Under the pieces are notes generated by a model that ran no database searches, was not told the DNA's origin, and saw only the letters and a program-made list of their open reading frames with translations. Below, in pieces: positions 5,358 through 5,741 of a stretch of DNA of 5,741 nucleotides. Both the position numbers and the translations under genes were made by a program. This DNA is from Chryseobacterium gleum (GTDB lineage Bacteria > Bacteroidota > Bacteroidia > Flavobacteriales_D > Sanyastnellaceae), in assembly GCA_945897395.1 (NCBI GenBank), contig CAMDFE010000111.1, positions 1 through 5,741 of the forward strand. Direction: 5' to 3'. Within the stretch, counting starts at the first letter, position 1. Every line of letters starts with the position of its first letter.

Positions 5358-5741
5358 ATGGGAGACAAACTAATATTGGCGATTGAAAGCAGTTGCGACG
5401 AAACGTCTGCGGCTGTTTTGTTGGGCACGAAAGTTTTATCGAACGAGGTATACACCCAGCTTCAACATGCGCAGTATGGAGGTGTTGTTCCAGAGATTGC
5501 TAGTCGTGCGCATCAAACCATGATTACTGCTGTTGTTCAGGCTGCGTTAAAGACAGCAGGGAGGGAGCTAAGCGATTTGGAAGTCATTGCAGTAACACAA
5601 GGTCCTGGACTCATGGGTTCTTTGTTGGTTGGAATTTCATTCGCGAAAAGTTTAAGTCTTGCATTGGAAATTCCAATAGTTGGAGTGAATCATATGCAAG
5701 CACACGTCCTTGCGCACTTGGCAGATGACTGTGAGAACAAA
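5358..5741 (+). CDS. tsaD: tRNA N6-adenosine threonylcarbamoyltransferase TsaD, 3' end cut by window
   Basis: The frame gives the first 128 residues of a protein normally about 340 long and continues past the right edge. Signature motifs are in order: LAIESSCDETSAAV (7-20), QYGGVVPEIASRAH (39-52), VTQGPGLMGSLLVG (79-92), and NHMQAHVLAH (111-120), where H112 and H116 are the metal ligands of the HxxxH motif. TsaD transfers the threonylcarbamoyl group from threonylcarbamoyl-AMP to A37 of tRNAs that read ANN codons, working in the cytoplasm with TsaB and TsaE. The ATG at 5358 starts one base after the stop of the ApbE-like gene (TAAAATG) with no Shine-Dalgarno, so translation may be coupled. There is no sign of damage in the visible part. 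It is a core gene, which argues that this region is chromosomal backbone. Confidence 0.97.
   Translation, partial: MGDKLILAIESSCDETSAAVLLGTKVLSNEVYTQLQHAQYGGVVPEIASRAHQTMITAVVQAALKTAGRELSDLEVIAVTQGPGLMGSLLVGISFAKSLSLALEIPIVGVNHMQAHVLAHLADDCENK

Noticed and set aside
1..5741. Mobile element, CRISPR array, tRNA or phage system
   Set aside because: No transposase or integrase motifs, spaced direct repeats or cloverleaf sequence were seen, and the genes are intact backbone-type Bacteroidota genes.

Overview
The window reads as chromosomal DNA of a member of the Bacteroidota, probably a free-living gliding or secreting type such as Flavobacteriales; the order is a guess. The evidence is a type IX secretion system (T9SS) plug protein, a CarboxypepD_reg-like domain protein, a PKD-bearing secreted hydrolase, no Shine-Dalgarno sequence before any gene, and TAnnTTTG-type promoter elements. 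Coding density is very high. No RNA gene, CRISPR array, insertion sequence or sign of recent transfer is visible.

Layout: (1) bases 1-2201 on the minus strand hold a two-gene unit, an M28 zinc aminopeptidase-like lipoprotein with a PDZ domain followed after one base by a secreted SGNH/GDSL hydrolase with a PKD domain that runs off the left edge. (2) 2202-2257 is a 56-bp divergent promoter region. (3) 2258-2989 (+) is a secreted CarboxypepD_reg-like protein of unknown role. (4) 2986-4275 (-) is the T9SS plug protein (DUF5103); it converges on the previous gene and overlaps it by 4 bp. (5) 4276-4306 is a 31-bp divergent promoter region. (6) 4307-5356 (+) is a lipoprotein with the ApbE (FAD:protein FMN transferase) fold but without key active-site residues, followed after one base by (7) tsaD, the tRNA t6A synthesis gene, cut by the right edge.

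Five of the six genes act in the envelope or outside the cell: hydrolysis of peptides and esters, T9SS gating, and two proteins of unknown role. TsaD is a cytoplasmic housekeeping enzyme. The genes form two co-directional pairs, one-base-spaced, plus two single genes, with no sign that all six form one pathway.

The most notable non-coding signal is shared by all four genes that start next to an intergenic region. Each has a match to the Bacteroidota -7 element TAnnTTTG ending exactly 4 bases before its ATG. This predicts leaderless or nearly leaderless mRNAs. In the 31-bp region the two promoters must overlap, and a perfect 12-bp inverted repeat lies symmetrically about its midpoint, inside the two signal-peptide coding regions. 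The other main finding is the ApbE-like pseudoenzyme next to tsaD. I do not see a clearly new multi-gene defence or mobile system here.
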